From Monarcha castaneiventris obscurior (Eukaryota > Chordata > Aves > Passeriformes > Monarchidae): DNA of 64,000 nt. Under the pieces are notes generated by a model, which was given only the letters and a program-made list of their open reading frames with translations, was not told the origin of the DNA and did not search any database. Positions 1 to 11,600 of this stretch are shown here, one piece after another. Location: positions 62,001-126,000 of the forward strand of contig JAMPIT010000512.1 of the NCBI GenBank assembly GCA_026261815.1, read 5' to 3'. Position 1 is the stretch's first letter. Each line of letters opens with the position of its first letter. Position numbers and translations under genes: made by a program.

Positions 1-1249
1 GAAAATAAGAATTTGGTATTTGACTTATTTGTAAAATACTGAATAGAGGATTTTTACAAGTGTGAACTGAAGCATGAGAATATTTAGTTTTGAACTAAGT
101 TACAGATTGAATGTAATGGCTTGATTTTGACTAGCAAATCATATAATACATTTTTATTTCCACATATACAGAGTATATAAAAAGTTTGTTTCAGCTACAT
201 AAAAGCTGAAGTTTTAGAAAAGCTCTCATTTTTCCTTTGTCTCTATTTAGAGAAAATGTTTCAATTTGAGCTGTTACAAAGGCACATTACAAAGAAATCA
301 GTCACAAGAATGTAGATTTCCAGATGTCACATCTGACTCTATATTCACATCTTATGTACTAAGTGTTTATTCTGTGCTTACTATTATAGCAAATCACTGA
401 CCATGGCTACCTGCAGGTACTTAATGCACAGCAGAGTACAGTCCTAACTATAAGTAAAAGGAAAGTTGTTTGAGATACAGGAAAAAAAAAAGAAACCCCA
501 GTGAACCAACCAACCAACATAAAAAAACCCCAAAATTTCCCAAACCAAAAAACTGAGAAACAAGATTTAAAAGAAAATAAAGGAGTAAATCAAATTGAGA
601 TCTAAGTGACATAAGAATTTAAGAAGTGTTCCTGAAATATTGCAAAAGTTGAAGTGCAAGAAGGCCAAGAATAAGCTATGCTTCCTTCCCTATGCAGGCA
701 TAGGGGTATTCCTTGCTATAAAATTTACAGTGCCCATATTAGTACTGTACCCTTGTCAAAGGGAAAGCTACATTTTAAATTTACAGTCATTAAACCACAC
801 TTCATTGTGTCTTTAGGGTATCATAAATATTATTTGAATAGACATTTTACATGTAATTGAAGAAACACTGGTTCAAAAGGGATAAATTCCTGCTTTTATC
901 TCTCCTTTTAGTTTATTTCCCAAGTTGAATATGCTGCCAGAGAAAGTTCACATAACTTATATTCCTGTTAATAACAGTCAGTCTTAAGAAAAGGATGCTT
1001 TTATACTATATTTAACCTTAATTATCTGTTCCATCATCATGAGTGAGTCCAGTTCTGTAATCATCCGTACTGAAGGTCAGACACAAATCCAAAAAATTGA
1101 CTGAACATTTCACTCCATTCCCTGTGGGCTGATCAATATTCTTACCACAAGCAATGCTATTTCTATACCCTTCCCAGGCATTAAAATTGGCCAAACTGAT
1201 AACATTTGTGATCTATAGCCAAAATCTGTAGTATTATCCTGGTTCTTGA
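1..1249. other. AT-rich intergenic DNA
   Basis: No coding region, RNA gene or clear mobile element is recognised. There is an A-rich tract with CAAC/AAACC runs near 481-545. The short open frame at 678-860 has no recognisable domain and looks like a chance ORF. Confidence 0.6.
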
Positions 1250-1650
1250 ATGGTATTCTCCAATTTAGCATTCCCACTAAAACCACTTCACTGCTCGCTC
1301 CCCCTCCTGCTCCAAGTGGAAGCACAAAAGGCAAAGATCACAGGTCGAGATAAGAACACTTTACTAGAATCAGAAATGAGGGAGGAAAAAAACAATGACA
1401 GCAACAATATTAATGCAAAAGGTTTAAGACAAAGAAATTATTTACATGGAAAGCCTACAACAGTAAACAAGCACCGATCTGCTCTTCTCCACGTTTTCTC
1501 CCGACCAGACAGAACACCCTTCTCCTCAGGAGCAAGAGTCCCTTTCCCCTGCCCCCGTTATTGGCATGAAGTAGTATTGAATAATATCAGGGTCTTGGCC
1601 ACTACAGGCTACTGCAAAAAATTAATGCCATTATTGCCAAAACCAGGTCA
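1250..1650 (-). mobile_element. Probable endogenous retrovirus LTR, antisense
   Basis: This GC-richer block stands out from its AT-rich surroundings. It has the texture of avian ERV LTRs read in antisense: C-rich stretches, a 'ggtcgagataagaacac' segment and a long A-rich stretch. From memory it resembles passerine LTR consensus sequences, but both ends are approximate and no target-site duplication was found. The 154-codon open frame at 1250-1714 runs through the LTR and shows no protein-like features. Confidence is moderate because no alignment could be made. Confidence 0.45.
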
Positions 1651-1659
1651 AATATTCAT

Positions 1660-1973
1660 TGATAATTTTATTTTCTTAATAATTAAAATAGGAATAAGGA
1701 AGGGATATACATAAGGTGCAGGGTTTTAGTAGTTGAGATTTTATGTGACAATGAAAAAAAGTTTGAAACGTCAATTTATTTGTGGCAATCCTTTGAAATT
1801 CCCAGAATCTAGTTGTTTAGTTAATACAGACCAATGCTTCTAATTATACTAAAATTACATCATTCCTTCTTTTTTTATTGATACCATAGATGTTGCTCTC
1901 ATTTATGCAGGGCTTTTTAAAATATTCTTAATATATTTTTTTCCTCTTCTATCAGAAGATATGGATACCTAAC
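1660..1973. other. AT-rich intergenic spacer
   Basis: Nothing recognisable lies between the two LTR-like blocks. Confidence 0.5.
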
Positions 1974-1978
1974 GCTTC

Positions 1979-2610
1979 TGCCCTGGTTTGGACAAATTTG
2001 GAGGGAAATATCCTCTGATAGAAAGCAGGTTACCATCACCTGTCCCCCCACCAGGTTCAGGAAAAAAACCTTTTTCCTCGAAGAAAAGTGAAAGAGATAA
2101 AACCTATTTATTAACAAACACACAGGACAAGGATAATAATGCCAAATAGTAAAACCTCTCCCTACAGAGAGAAAACCTGGGAAGATTTTAGAGTCCTTCT
2201 GTAGGTATGGTCTCTCTCTTCCTCGGAGCTGGGTTGGTGTGGGGCCACCTCCAGGGCCTTGGTGGAAAATTCTCCTGATGTGTTCTGATGTTGTTGAAAC
2301 AGTCCAGAAGAGAAGAAGGGAAAAAACCAAAGTCCCAAGAAAACAAATTTCAACTCTCCGTCTCTCTCTGGTGAAAAGGAGCCGAAAAACTGGTTGAAAA
2401 GCACCAAGGGTGTTTTCCTCCCCGCCTTGCTGCTGCAGCAGGAGTCGAGGAGTGTATCTGTGTCCTTGAACAATTCCTTTGAAAAGTTTGCTGGGTTTTT
2501 TTTCCTCTCCCCTCTCAGGCTCAGTTTAAAGGCACAGAAAAGGCACAAAATTAATTTCTGGGCGATAGAGTAGTGATAGGGGATACACATCATAAAGTCA
2601 CCCCAAGACA
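1979..2610 (-). mobile_element. Solo LTR with 5-bp target-site duplication
   Basis: The 632-bp block starts TGCCCTGG and ends AAGACA, so it has TG...CA termini. It is flanked on both sides by the identical pentamer GCTTC (1974-1978 and 2611-2615), the footprint of an integrase-mediated insertion. The orientation is inferred as minus: read on that strand there is a TTTAAA-type TATA candidate near 2525 and an AATAAA near 2106-2111. A 5-bp duplication fits ERVL-like and some other vertebrate ERVs. No internal retroviral genes are present, so this is a solo LTR left by LTR-LTR recombination. The overlapping minus-strand open frames (1917-2330 and 2162-2629) are not considered genes. Confidence 0.75.
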
Positions 2611-2615
2611 GCTTC

Positions 2616-5378
2616 CTTACTTCATCCACTTCACACCAGATAATGAATGCAACCGTTAGAGTTCAGCAGTTTATTTGATTAAATACTGATGATGAACCAG
2701 AATGTAAGGTGAGAACAAAACAAATTAATTGGGAAATATGCTAAGGTTTATAGGTAAAGTCACTTTCCAAAGATTTCTTAAGCATCCATTTTCCACTATA
2801 CTACCAGACAAATAAACTGAGAGTGCAGTGAAATAATTCTTGATTGCAAGTGGTATAAATTATTTTCCAGATGAAAAAAGGTGGACCTTTACTGTAAAAG
2901 TGAAAGGTAAAATTTCCTGAGAAGAAAAGTCATTCATGCACTAGAAGGACATCCTTAAATGGGAAGAAAAAGGTTTCTTTTCATCCACTTGGCATACTGT
3001 AACAAGTCATATAGTATCTCATGGACATACCCAGCTCATGTACTGAGAGATGCCTTGGGACAGAATGTCAGTAAGGTCAAAAAGGCAAAAAACTTGGTTT
3101 TCACAGATGTGTTTTCCTTGAGACCTGCCATACAGTCACAGACCCTTTCTGCCACCTAATTGATTTTCTTTGTTTCTAACATCCATTCAAAAGATCTAAA
3201 ACATGTAGTTATGTTTTTGTGCTGATGGGCTTGAATAATGTTTGCTCAAGATACTGGAAGACATATGTAACTGCACCATGGAGAATATCAGGAACCAGTT
3301 CTGCATGCTTAACCAAAACTCAATGGTGTTTGTTAGAGCCTGATATACATCATCCAAAGATGGCTCCACTTACGCTGGTAGCTGTGGTCAACTGCAGTCA
3401 CCACCCACGGGGTTAAATTGTGCACTCCCTCAACAGGAGTATTGCTATTTTCCCATGGGAGATTTCTATTTTCTTAAATACGGCAACATTAAAACCTTTT
3501 GGAGCATGTATTTTCAGACAAAAAAAAATGGCCTTTAATCTTCAAGGTATCTTTTACTTCAGATGTAGATTAGTCTTCTTTTAAAAGTTATTAGTGATGT
3601 TTTTACAGACATTGTTCAAGAAATCCCTAGTAAATTTTTTGCCACACATAGTTTTTACTTTCTTATTTTCTGATTCCTCAAGGACTAAAAGCAACATGGA
3701 AATAGTAAAAGAACATATATCATATATATTATTTTCTACATTTTATTTATAAATATCTATATCTATAAATATATATAAATACATTTATATAATTTCCTAT
3801 GCATATTTTAATAAATATTTTAAATTAAATACTTGTATTAAAATATTTTTAATCATGACAATGTGATATATACAGGTTTTTCACACTTGCTATTCAGCTA
3901 ATGAAGAATGCTTAGTTTGAAGATTTCCAAGCAGTGACTCTATGTCAGTTGTTACCAGGGCATCTTTTGAATGTCTAATTTGCACTCAAATATTTAAAGC
4001 AACGGCATTACTGGTATGCTTACAGTTTGCAGAATTGTAAGTTCAAGAGATAGAAGCACCCTCCCCCGCTCCCCAAGCAGTGGTTTTCTAAATTAGTCAA
4101 GTAGTTTACAGAGTCAGATTTCTGATCTTTTTACTAGTTTTATTTGGTTTAGTTTATTGTTCGGGGTTTTTTTTTGGTTGGTTGGGTTTTTCGTAGAGTT
4201 ACTGTAACATATAAGAATAGACTTATTAATTCCCTCTATGTACACTTGTAAGTTTTTGTTATTATTTGCACGCCACTATTCCTCATTTCTATTTTTATTA
4301 CTTCTGTTTCACCTCTTTAATTTTCATTTTTACTACTAGGTATTCCATTACTTCCAGAAGCAGTAATTTCTCACATGTATTTTGACAAGATGCTAAATAT
4401 AATCTTGAAGTTACAGCAAAGAAATATCAATAAGTAAATGAGAATAAACTACTTTATTCAGAAACCAGAAAATGATTTTTTTATTAAAATTACTTTGTGC
4501 TCCAGTTTCTACAGAAAATGAAATTTATTGTTTTCTTTAAGAATCCTGGATAGTCAGAAAAATACTATGCTGTACTGACTCCCTAATATTTTCATGGCAA
4601 TAATGCCCCAAAGCTGCAACAAAAAAATTAAGATTTTGCTGGACTAGATGGGAATATATATCAAAACATAGATTTATCCTTTAAGAGATCAGTTTCAGGC
4701 CAGATATTGCAAATTTTGATGAAATCCTGTAATGTTTTATTTGCATTAGGTCTTATTCAGTTAGCAGGAGCATTAGCCTTGCTAATAAAAATTATATTTA
4801 GAAAACAGTGTAAATATCTGTACTCTTCAAAGTGCAGATAAACTGTCACATTATGTCATTGCAAATACTTTAGACACTTGTCAAAAACTGCAAAAAATGA
4901 AAACTAGTATTTACCCTGTTTCCTTTGAAAACAAGACCGTAACAAGAAAGACTGTGCACTTTTAAGTGAACTTAATGATTCTGAAATAACATTGGGCTAA
5001 ACACTAGAAGCAATATTGTGATTTTTTGCTTCTTTGAATCATCTTTTGGTTTTAAACACTGATTAAATTCCAATATAGTTTCAGCTGTTGTTACAGCTTG
5101 ACAGTTTTTTGGAAACAAGCTTAAAAGAGGAAATCTTAAATGTCTGATGAATCACAACATCTATTAATTTTCTAAGGGAAAGTTATGAAAGCATTCAGAT
5201 GGGGCATAATATAGAAACTGATTTTAAAAAATCTTGATTAAAAAAAATACAACTCCCCACAAAATCTCCAGAATGGATGCTTAAAGTTGAATCAGTAGAG
5301 ACTGTTTTAGATTCTAAATTCAAGTTACAGGGTGGTGTAAGAAGAGAGGTTTTTAGAGATAACAATTGTTCATTTCCA
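2616..5378. other. AT-rich intergenic DNA with TA-rich tract
   Basis: No gene is recognised. A TA-rich low-complexity tract lies around 3715-3850, and a T/G-rich tract around 4155-4190. The open frames at 2959-3159, 3219-3416 and 5195-5431 are short and have no recognisable motifs. Confidence 0.6.
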
Positions 5379-6471
5379 TGTTTCATGGTTTGACACTGGC
5401 TGGATGTCAGACACCTACAAAAGCTGCTCACTCACCCTCCCCTGCAACTCAACAGAGGAGAGGAAATATAACAAAGGGTTCATGAGTTGAGATAAGGACT
5501 AGGTGGAAAACACTCATCAATTACCATCAAGGGCAAAACAAGCTCAACTTAAGAGATATAAAGGGAATCTATTACTAACAAGGTCAGAGCAGGAAAATGA
5601 GAAGCAAAATAAACCCTTAAAAGCACCTTTTTACTGCCCCGTCCTCCCAAACCCTCTCTCCTTCCCACTGATAGCAGAGGGAGACAGGCAATGGGGGTTT
5701 TGGTCAGTTTACCACCCGTGGCTTTTCTTACTGCTCAGGGAGAGGAGTCATTCCCTTGCCACACTGTGGGGTCCCTCCCATGGGAGACAGTTCTCCATGA
5801 ACTTCTTTAACACGGCTCCATCTCACAAGCAACAGTCCTTCCAAAACTGCTGCAACGTGAGTCCATCCCACAGACAGCAGTACCCCTCAAACTGCTGTAG
5901 CATGGGGCACCCTTCCATGGGGTGCAGTGCTCCAAGGACAGGCTGCTCCAGCCTGGAAGCAAGGACGCCCTCTCTCCACTGGGTCTCCCACTGAATAACA
6001 GCCTCCTCCAGGCATCCACCCACTCCAGCACGGGCACCTCCCCCACGGGCTGTGGGTGGATCTCTGCATCCCCTGTGGATCCCTGTGGGCTGCAGGAGCA
6101 CAGCTGCTTCACCATGGTCATCACCACGGCCTGCAGAGGAATCTTGACTCAGGCGCCTGGAGCGCCTCCTCCCCCTCCTTCTCCACTGACTTTGGTGTCT
6201 CCATGTTGTTTGCCTCACATGTTCTCACTCTGCTCTTCTCTAGCTAGAAAATTAAAACTGTACCACAAACTCTGTTTTGATTTCTTCTTAAATAAGTTGT
6301 CACAGAGGCATTACCACCATCTCTAATTGGCCCAGCCTTGGCCAGCAGCATACCCATCCTCAGAGCCATCAGGGATTGGCTCTGCCTCACAGTGGAAGCT
6401 TTTTGCAGCTCCTCACAGAAGCCATCTCTGTGGGCCCCCACTACCAAGAACCCAGACGTACAAAACCAACA
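5379..6471 (-). mobile_element. ERVL-like LTR, antisense, near full length
   Basis: The block of about 1.09 kb resembles, read in antisense, a long LTR family abundant in birds. Hallmarks are the left end near 5379-5400, a 'gagataaggac' segment near 5488, and repeated 'tgggtccctcccatgggctgcag'-like units between 5760 and 6110. A 'gtcacagaggcattaccac' segment lies near 6300, and the other end falls near 6461-6471. On the minus strand it would begin TGTTGG. Its several overlapping open frames (5503-5994, 5807-6127, 5823-6218, 5922-6326) come from the GC-rich tandem units and are not genes. No matching target duplication was found; the right end joins a CR1 piece directly. Confidence 0.65.
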
Positions 6472-6775
6472 AAATGCACCTTAGCTTAGCATCCAGGAGG
6501 ATCTTTCCCATGATTTTCCCAGGCACAGGGGTGAGACTGACAGGTCTGTAGTTCTCAGGGTCTTCCATTCTACCCTTTAAAGAGATGGATACAATGTTTC
6601 CCTTTTCCCAGTCTCCTGGGCCTGCACCTGATTGCCATGACTTTTCAAATATCATAGAGAGTAATGATATCAGCCAATTCTCTCAGGACTCTGAGATGTA
6701 TTTCATTGGGTCCCATATACTAAAGCACCTTCAGGTTCCACAGGTGGTCATGAGCCTGATATTAGAGTGCAAAAA
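6472..6775 (-). mobile_element. CR1 LINE fragment (reverse transcriptase N-terminal part)
   Basis: The minus strand encodes a peptide with the CR1 reverse-transcriptase signature [20 protein letters not shown] (within 6413-6655). It is preceded upstream by the usual CR1 linker, which in antisense includes 'atttcattgggtccca' near 6700. The copy is truncated and disrupted; the frame leaves the CR1 family after the GKIL segment, where the antisense LTR begins. It is a dead fragment. Confidence 0.8.
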
Positions 6776-8509
6776 ACCTTTTTCCCCCAGTCCCCATCCT
6801 GCTGCCCATCCACTTGAGAGTTACACAGAAGCAATCTCTCGAAGTAGAAGTAATGCAAGATGTCTGGACAATGGAATTTGGAAAAAAAACCCAGTATTTT
6901 ATAAACATTAGAAAGAATCATACCACTTTAAGACTTAAAACATAATTGTTTGAGATCCATTGATCCTTGTCATAGTCCTGCCAAGACTAAGGAAATACAT
7001 GCTAAAGCCCCAAGCTTTTGTCAAGAGGATACAGGTTTCTGTCTGTTGGTGGAATCTGCAGGGCTGAATTAAACCTAATTTTTATTTCAGTAGAAGGATA
7101 AGGGTTTTTAGAAGATAGACTGAAAAATCACTATAAAGAGTCAGAAACTGCCTAAGGTAGCTAGTAAGAAATGCTGACAAAAAGGTGATAAAGGGGTGTC
7201 TTTAGTCACTTTGCTGTCATCTTCAGAAGAAATGGATCATTGACATAATTCATAGTCTTTGCAATCAGCAGTGATAGGATCCATTCCCATCTTTAAACTA
7301 TCTTTTCAGTGGTTGCCACACTTGTTCAGACTACAGGAGAATTTGGATTATTTTTTATCTTTTGCGTAACTTGATGTGATCTCATCTTCTATCTCTCAAA
7401 TACAGTAAATGCTTTCAGTAGCCCAAGAATATCTTCAGGCACAGTTGTACAGGACAGCATGTGGAAAAATTATGTTTGTTTAACTGTCTTTTTCCATGTG
7501 GCCTGGAAATCAGCTTTTCTGCTGTGAAGGGAGGTGTGATAATTTGTGTAAAGACTTATGTGAATGACATTTCCAGGTAGCAGCTGGAATTGCTCACCCC
7601 ATTTCTCTTCCTGAAAAAGGAGTTCTAGGCCTCTTCTGCTACATTAGTCCAGTCTACACCTCCTAAGAAAAGAAAGCTTCCCCTTCAAATAAAGTGAAGA
7701 AATGTAAGTTCCTCCAAAATTCTATGAAATCTTGGCTTTACGTGAGCCCAGTTCTTCCCCTGAACCGTCCTTTTCCGCTTCTCTTTCCATACTCAGTGGG
7801 AAAACCAGTGAAGAAACACATGAATGAATTTGTAACACAATGTTAAGACACTCACATGCAAGTGAATATTGATGCTCTATTCCTTCCTGAAATGAATACT
7901 TATGCATCTGATGATATAAATGCACTGTTAATGACTAAAACTCACATGTCCCTATTTCAGAGTGAGGTGTCTAATTATAAGGCTATATAATGACTTCTTT
8001 TTCTTGTTAAATGAATATTGAATAGCTTTTCTTTCAAAATAATAAAAATAAGCACTCTTCCCACTCTTCCACTGCTTTGAGATATTAGTTTATAATTTAG
8101 AATATATATCTGGCAAAAAGACAATTTCTCTAGGCAGAAGATCATCTGTTTCTCCAGATGTTTTCTAATGACTGAACTATTGGATTAAAGAAGAAGTGCA
8201 GAGAGGTGGAAAAAAGGCATTTCACATTCCTGTATTTATATGCTGTGTTGAGCTCCGTCTAATAATGATTCCTGAAAAAGCCTATGAGATCAATTTTTGG
8301 AAGCGAAATTTCAAAACAATGCTTGAATCTGATCACACTTGGGCAGACTTTGATCTCTCAAGTCTCTTTTTACAGTAAAAATGGTGAGAGAAATGTCAGG
8401 TGGGATAGAAAATGGACCAAAAACTGATGGGACTCTTACAATTTTTAATACAATGTTCAATCGCCACACAGTTGACAGGGACAGCACAGTGCTGGGGCTA
8501 GCACAGTTT
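6776..8509. other. AT-rich intergenic DNA
   Basis: No gene or recognisable repeat was seen. The short open frames at 7722-7925 and 8196-8378 have no recognisable features. Confidence 0.55.
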
Positions 8510-8640
8510 TAGTTTATGAATTATCCTGGAAGGTGGGACAGAATGCAGTCTCATCAGGTTGACACCAAACTGGGGGGGACCTGCCAGTATCCAGGTCACT
8601 TCCATAAATTATTCTATATTCTGATTCTATGAGTCCAAAA
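8510..8640 (+). mobile_element. Old CR1 fragment with 3' end
   Basis: The segment 'gttgacaccaaactggg' near 8558 matches the CR1 'gatgacaccaagctggg' motif. The block ends with 'ctatattctgattctatga', the degenerate CR1 3' terminus. Most of the intervening CR1 sequence is missing, so this is an internally deleted, old copy. Confidence 0.5.
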
Positions 8641-11600
8641 AAGAATGAATGATGACTGAGAATAGTGAAGAGTTTTAAAGTAAGGTCTGACATAATTGAT
8701 TTTTCACTTGGCAATGGCTGCAAGTAGAAATCCCAGTACCAGTTATAAAGAATAAAATTATTTTCAATAATTTTTAAGAAAATAGCACATTTACTATGAT
8801 TAATATAAATATCATAGAGAGGGGTGGTCTGATAGTAACAAAAAAACCTGAATTAAATTTCATTTCTAATATTCAGTGGGATGTCGTACAGATCTACAGA
8901 AGTAAATGTGACGCTTCTCAAAAAAAGGCTTGGAAAGTAAAAACAACTATTCTACTCTCTTTTAGCATGGCATAACTGTTTGTATGTTGTCCAAATAAAA
9001 TGTTAGATATTTTAATTTAAATCTTCTCATTAATTACTTCCAATTTCAGTAGGTGAAAAATCATAATGCTCCAGAAATGTGAATTTTCAGTTTGCCATGC
9101 GAAGAAATTGGAAGGTGTCTAAAGAACTCCTTACCAAAGAGTTCAAAAGTAAGAAGTGTTCCTTTTTATTCTTCTAGCATTAAAATTTTCAACAATCATA
9201 AAGCAAATCAACTTTCCAATTTGCAGTTTAACTTTTAAATTTTTACATGTGAAGAACTATGTAAACAATTGTGAAATAGATTCATTGATAGGTAGAACTA
9301 GATATTAATGATGCTGAAGTTCCAATCTTTAAAAAAATTTCCATTTGAGGTTCTAACACAGTATTTTAGAAGTCTTTTGTTTGTAAAAAAAAATACAGTT
9401 TCTATGACACATGAAATGCAGCTTATATGGCTATTTTACTCATTTGAATTTTTAGTTTAGATCTGTGGATTTACTACAGTATCATTAAACAGAGAGAAAA
9501 CACTAAACAGATGCTCTTTGCCAAATATGTTGGAAAAATGTTAGCAATTCAGAAACACCTAAGGCAGCTAATAATCCAAGCATTTTTAACAACAGCAAAT
9601 AATTCCATATCTGATTAAATGCAGCAGGGGCACTGCGATCAGATTTTCAGTGTGTAATTTCAAACATAACAAATTAGCTAAAACAAAAACATTCTGATGA
9701 GCAGAAATAATTTATACATTAGAGGCTTTTTCCACTGCATCTTTGCAATTTAGAGAAATTGCTATGTAAAACTGTGCCGCTGGGATGTTATGCATCCATC
9801 TGATAACACATGGGTTAGAGAAGGTAAACCTTATGAAGAAAATAACAGAAATTAAACCTTTGGTATGTCAACAGAAAACAAAAATCTAATGCTAATTAAA
9901 ACATTAGCATTTTTTTTATTTCAAAGACCTAATCAGTATTATTGCTGTTGCTTTCATAAGAAACAGAAGCAGATACTACACTTCTATCTTATTGTGTTAG
10001 CAAAGTTGGTTACTAAATCAAATATATCCTTTGGACTATTTTCTGGAGTGCCAGAACTGCAGAAAGCTGTGGGGCCACTTGTGATGTGTTCATTAATTTG
10101 CAGCACTAAGATCCATGTAAATGGAAATTTTTTCATAAAATCAACTGAAAAACCCCAAACATAGCTATTGCTTCCTTTCTATATCTATTATAATACAGGA
10201 GCCAATGAACAGTTACAGCTAAAATAAAAAGTAATTTTCTTCATACCTAAAATAAGTAAAACAAGACCTACTACTTCACAAATGTCTAAATTATTTTTAA
10301 TTTTCTGTCCACAGGTAGGAGACCAACTACAAAACATCTCACACCCTTTGCTGTCTGTACTTGGAGCAATCCAGTGGCCCAGAATCTTTACAAGAAATCT
10401 GTTTCTTAACACTTAGATCATTCAGATAAATTTGGAAAGGTTTTCTAAACATTTTAAAGTTTCTCTCAATTCCATTAAAATTCTGTGCCTTTTGAAATTC
10501 TTCTATATCTGACAGGAATGTGGTTTTTAATTATTTTTTTCTTTAAAGAAATTCTGCAATGTATTATTGCAAAGCATCAGCTGTAAGATGCTTCTGTACC
10601 AGTAAGCATGACTGTAGTACTGATTCATTTCATTACTACACATAGCTCTATTTCTGGGCATACTCGTTGTGCTGAAATAAATACAGCTACAGCATCATTG
10701 CTACTGGAAGAGAATCAACAGGTTTAATCTAAAAATCACATTAACAGGCTTCCTTAATATTTCTGAGAAAATATTCTCAGGAAAAAGTTTCATCATAAAA
10801 GAAATGTAGTTATAGCCAACATCATAAATATAGTTCAGTATCATCAGTGATGCTGAAAAAAAGGCAAGGATGAAAGTGAAAGCAAAAAGAACACATGAAG
10901 TTTCTTCCTAGTGTTCAAGAAAATGAAGAAATTTTAGGTCAGACCATGACCCCAAAAAATGGGTCAGGCCTGGAATTTTTCAGACCTCGAAAGTATCTGG
11001 GAGGTCTTTCAAAAGAAAACAAGAATCCAATTTTGTGAAAAACATTAAGATGTCTGAAAAGTTAAACTTTTAAAAAAATATTTTAAGCTTAAATATATGG
11101 GAATGTTTCACATTTTGAAAAGTGTGACTACAGGCTGCATGTGACAAATGTGTGGCAAAAAAAATAAATAGTAGTTTTTTCTCCTATATTTTTCCTGTGT
11201 TCATGTGCATATATACCTGTAAAACTATTAAGTTTTACATATTAAGGCTATTCTAATGAATTCAGTTTCTCAGTATAGGTATCACTATAAGTATCTTTTG
11301 TGTTTGACTATAACAGATGTCATCACCTAGATGTAATCAAAACTCAGGGCATATTTTCTGCAGTTCTTGTGTCTGCATCATCAGAAGACACCTTATTAAA
11401 TGAAAGGTATTAGCTACATCTACTTTGCTGGTAATACTCAGAATTATATTTTCATCTACAAATTTCTCTTTTTATGTTAGCAGGCACAGAAGCAGACATG
11501 TCACACACTAGACCACTACAAGTTGCTTGATTTATATATGCAAATCCCAAATACGTAACGGTAAAAGCAGCCTGCTTTCATTTTGGTAGGCTTAGTGATT

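Noticed and set aside
2162..2629. 155-codon minus-strand frame
   Set aside because: It lies almost wholly within the solo LTR and runs past its target duplication.
5503..6326. Overlapping open frames of 106-163 codons on both strands
   Set aside because: They lie entirely within an ERVL-like LTR made of GC-rich repeating units.
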